Source of the DNA: Calliopsis andreniformis
Lineage: Eukaryota; Arthropoda; Insecta; Hymenoptera; Andrenidae
Direction of reading: 5' to 3'
DNA length: 64,000 bases
Assembly (NCBI RefSeq): GCF_051401765.1
Contig: NW_027480568.1
Span: forward strand, 682,001-746,000
Below the pieces are notes generated by a model. It did no database searches. It worked only from the letters and a program-made list of their open reading frames with translations, and was not told the DNA's origin. Position 1 is the stretch's first letter, and each line of letters opens with the position of its first letter. This document shows, in pieces, positions 61,021 to 64,000 of this stretch. The position numbers and the translations under genes are program-made.

Positions 61021-62960
61021 CTGAGGATTGAGGATTGAGGATTGAGGATTGAGGATTGATGATTGAGGATTGAGGATTGAGGACTGAAGATTGAGGATTG
61101 GGTATTGCGGAATGAACATTGAGGATTGAGGATTGAGGATTTAGGATTGAGGATTGAGGACTGAAGATTAAATATTGATGATTGAAGATTGAGGATTGAC
61201 GATTGAGGATTGAACATTGAGGACTGAGTGTTGAGGGTTGAGTGATGAGAATTGATGTTTGTGGATAGAGATTTGAAGATTGCAGATTGAGTATTGAGTA
61301 TTGAAAACTGTGAATTGAGTATATTCTATTGAGGATTGAGGATTGACAACTGATTGTTGAGGACTGAGGGCTGAAGATTGAGGGTTCCGGATTGAGGATT
61401 CAGAATTGAAATTTGAGGACTGAGCATTGAGGATTGAAGATTGAGTATTGAGGATTGAAGATTGAGAATTGAGGATTGAGGATTGAGGATTGAGGATGAG
61501 GGCTGAGGGTTGAGGATTGAGGTTTGAGGACCGAGGACTGAGGATTGAGCATTGAGAATTGAGGATTGAGGATTGAGGGTTGAAGACTGAGGATTGGGTA
61601 TTGAGGATTGAAGAATGAGGATTGTGGATTGAGCAATGAGTATTGAGGATTGAAGATTGACGATCGAGTAATGAGAATTGAGGATTGAGTATTGAGGATT
61701 GAGGATTGAAGATTGAGTATTGACGATTGAAGGTTGAGGATTGTGGATTGAGGATTGAGGATTGAGGATTGAAAATTGAGGATTGGGGACTGAATGTTGA
61801 GGGTTGAATGATGAGAATTGATGTTTGTGGATAGAGATTCGAAGATTGCAGGTTGAGTATTGAGTATTGAAAACTGTGAAATCATGGTATTCTATTGAGG
61901 ATTGAGGATGGACCACTGACTGTTGAGGACTGAGGGCTGAAGATTGAGGATTCAGGATTGAGGATACAGGATTGAAGTTTGAGGACTGAGGATTGAGGAT
62001 TGAGGATTGAGGATTGAGGATTGAGGATTGTGGATTGAAGACTGAGAATCGGGTATTGATGATTGAACATTGAGGATTGAGGATTGAGGATTGAGGATTG
62101 AGGATTGAGGATTGAAGGTTGAATATTGATGAATGAAGATTGAGGATTGAGGATTGAAGGTCGTGGATTGAGGACGAGGACTGAGGGTTGAGTATTGATA
62201 CTTGAGGCCTGAGGATTGAGGATTGAGGATTGCGAATTGAGGATTGAGGATTTAAGATTGAGGATTGGGTATTGAGGATTGAAGATTGAGCGTTGAGGAT
62301 TGAGGACAGAGGATTTAGGATTGAAGATTGAGTATTGAGGATTGAAGATTGACGATTGAGGATTGAGGATTGAGGATTGAGGATAGAGGATTGAGGATTG
62401 AGGATTGAAGATTGAGTATTGAGGATTGAAGATTGAGGATTGAGGATTGAGGATTCAGGAATGAGGATTGAAGATTGAGTACTGAAGATTGAAGATTGAG
62501 TATTGAGGATTGAGGATTGAGGATTGAGGATTGAGGATTGAGGATTGAAGATTGCGTATTGGGGATTGAAGATTGAGGATTGAGGATTGAGGATTGAGGA
62601 TTGAGGATTGAAGATTGTGTACTGAGGATTGAAGATTAAGATTGAGGATTGAGGATTGAGGACTGAGGATTGAGGATTGAGGATTGAAGGTTCAGTATTG
62701 AGGATTGAAGATTGAGAATTGAGGATTGAGGATTGAACATTGAGGACTGAGTGTTGAGGGTTGAGTGATGAGAATTGATGTTTGTGGATAGAGATTTGAA
62801 GATTGCAGATTGAGTATTGAGTATTGAAAACTGTGAATTGAGTATATTCTATTGAGGATTGAGGATTGACAACTGATTGTTGAGGACTGAGGGCTGAAGA
62901 TTGAGGGTTCCGGATTGAGGATTCAGAATTGAAATTTGAGGACTGAGCATTGAGGATTGA
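61021..62960 (+). repeat. Region VI: return to region I-like array
   Basis: A modules at 61254 and 62777 carry GAGTATA before TTCTATT and GACAACT before GATTGTT, as do copies near 3.1, 4.9 and 6.6 kb. The copy at 61820 has a disrupted core (ATCATGG, GGACCACTGACTG). Modules C, D and F are absent. The stretch 62,300-62,690 is among the most regular in the window, with long runs of GAGGATT and GAAGATT. Confidence 0.6.
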
Positions 62961-64000
62961 AGATTGAGTATTGAGGATTGAAAATTGAGAATTGAGGATT
63001 GAGGATTGAGGATTGAGGATGAGGGCTGAGGGTTGAGGATTGAGGTTTGAGGACCGAGGATTGAAGATTGAGGATTAAGGATTGAGGATTGGGGATTGAG
63101 GATCTAGGACTGAAAATTGATTATTGAGGGTTGAAGATTGAGGATTGAGGATTGAGGATTGAGAATTGAGAATTGAGGATAAGGACTGAGGGTTGAGGAT
63201 TGAGGTTTGAGGAATGAGGACTGAGGATTGAGGATTGAGGATTGAAGATTGAGTATTGATGATTGAAGATTGAGGATTGAGGATTGAGGGTTGAGGATTG
63301 AGGACGAGGACTGACAGTTGGGGATTGTGGTTTGAGGATTGAGGTTTGAGGATTGAGAATTGAGGATGAGAACTGAGGTTTGAGGATTGAGGTTTGAGGA
63401 ATGAGGATTGAGGATTGAGGATTGAGGATTGGGGACTGAGTGTTGAGGGTTGTGTTATGAGAATTGATGTTTGTGGATAGATATTTGAAGATTGCAGATT
63501 GAGCATTGAGTATTGAAAACTGTGAATTGATGATATTCTATTGAGGATTGAGAATTGACATCTGATTGTTGAGGACTGAGGGCTGAAGATTGAGGATTCA
63601 GGATTGGGAATTCAGAATTGATGATTGAGGACTGAGGACTGAGTGTTGAAGATAGAGTATTGAGGATTGAAGATTGAGGATTGAGGTTTGAGGATTGAGG
63701 ATGGAGGATTGAGGATTGAAGATTGAGGATTGGGGACTGAGTGTTGAGGGTTGAGTTATGAGAATTGATGTGTGTGGATAGATATTTGAAGATTGCAGAT
63801 TGAGCATTGAGTATTGAAAACTGTGAATTGATGATATTCTATTGAGGATTGAGAATTGACAACTGATTGTTGAGGACTGAGGGCTGAAGACTGAGGATTC
63901 AGGATTGGGAATTCAGAATTGATGATTGAGGACTGAGGACTGAGGGTTGAAGATAGAGTATTGAGGATTGAAGATTGAGGATTAAGGATTGAGGATTGGG

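Larger units (their letters stand above)
1..64000 (+). repeat. Heptamer satellite array, consensus TTGAGGA
   Basis: The entire window consists of degenerate 7-bp units, most often GAGGATT in one phase. Common variants are GAAGATT, GAGTATT, GAGGACT, GAGAATT, GATGATT, GAGGGTT and GAGGTTT. The G-rich strand is always the + strand and C is scarce on it. The TTGA at each unit junction is the least variable part; positions 3 to 6 of GAGGATT carry most changes. The array runs off both ends, so its true length is unknown. No rRNA, tRNA, transposon, protein-coding gene or unique spacer was recognised. The size and nested higher-order structure fit eukaryotic satellite DNA; this is an inference, and the species and chromosomal position cannot be read from the sequence. 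Confidence 0.97.

Noticed and set aside
1..64000. CRISPR array
   Set aside because: There are no constant-length direct repeats separated by unique spacers. Everything between the conserved modules is more heptamer repeat, and there are no cas-like genes.
1..64000. Active telomere
   Set aside because: A G-rich 7-mer on one strand recalls the plant-type TTTAGGG, but the consensus TTGAGGA differs at two positions. Units are highly diverged, and nested kilobase-scale repeats would not be expected in telomerase-made DNA.
1..64000. A tandem-repeat surface or silk-like protein gene running through the window
   Set aside because: Frequent stops, 6- and 7-bp indels, simultaneous openness of several frames, and module conservation that ignores codon phase all argue against selection for a protein.

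Overview
The whole 64 kb window is one tandem-repeat (satellite) array. The basic unit is a degenerate heptamer, consensus TTGAGGA on the + strand (written GAGGATT in the phase used below). The orientation never changes, and I found no interruption by a gene, RNA gene, mobile element or unique sequence. Many long minus-strand ORFs exist, but they follow from the repeat: read on the minus strand, the heptamer gives the same seven-residue cycle (L-N-P-Q-S-S-I) without stops in all three frames. On the + strand each frame meets TGA every 21 bases. I therefore annotate no protein-coding gene.

An unbroken array of this size with layered higher-order repeats suggests a eukaryotic satellite (pericentromeric, subtelomeric or interstitial heterochromatin) from a long-read assembly. 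The sequence does not identify the organism. Short heptamer arrays also occur in bacteria, so kingdom is an inference from size and structure.

Layout. (I) 1 to ~10,970: heterogeneous heptamers with 11 copies of a conserved ~203-bp module (module A) and no copy of the module C seen later. (II) ~10,970 to 21,640: first appearance of module C (carrying an inverted repeat around GAATTC), module D and module F, plus a 1.33-kb tandem duplication. (III) ~21,640 to 33,000: a ~4.9-kb higher-order unit present about 2.3 times. (IV) ~33,000 to 55,000: nested, nearly identical segmental copies at offsets of 4,781, 12,448, 13,681, 17,229 and 17,585 bp. (V) ~55,000 to 61,000: copies of the 36-38 kb and 42.5-44.9 kb segments. 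(VI) ~61,020 to 62,960: return to sequence like region I, followed by a copy of the ~54.3-55.3 kb segment to the window end.

The divergent-looking modules are themselves chains of mutated heptamers that keep the 7-bp register. Modules A, B and C align unit by unit, and one recurrent type is an A/C chimera. The array therefore looks like a diverged heptamer satellite that was re-amplified as kilobase-scale blocks by unequal exchange. All comparisons were made by eye, so block ends are good to roughly 10-30 bp and no percent identities were computed.
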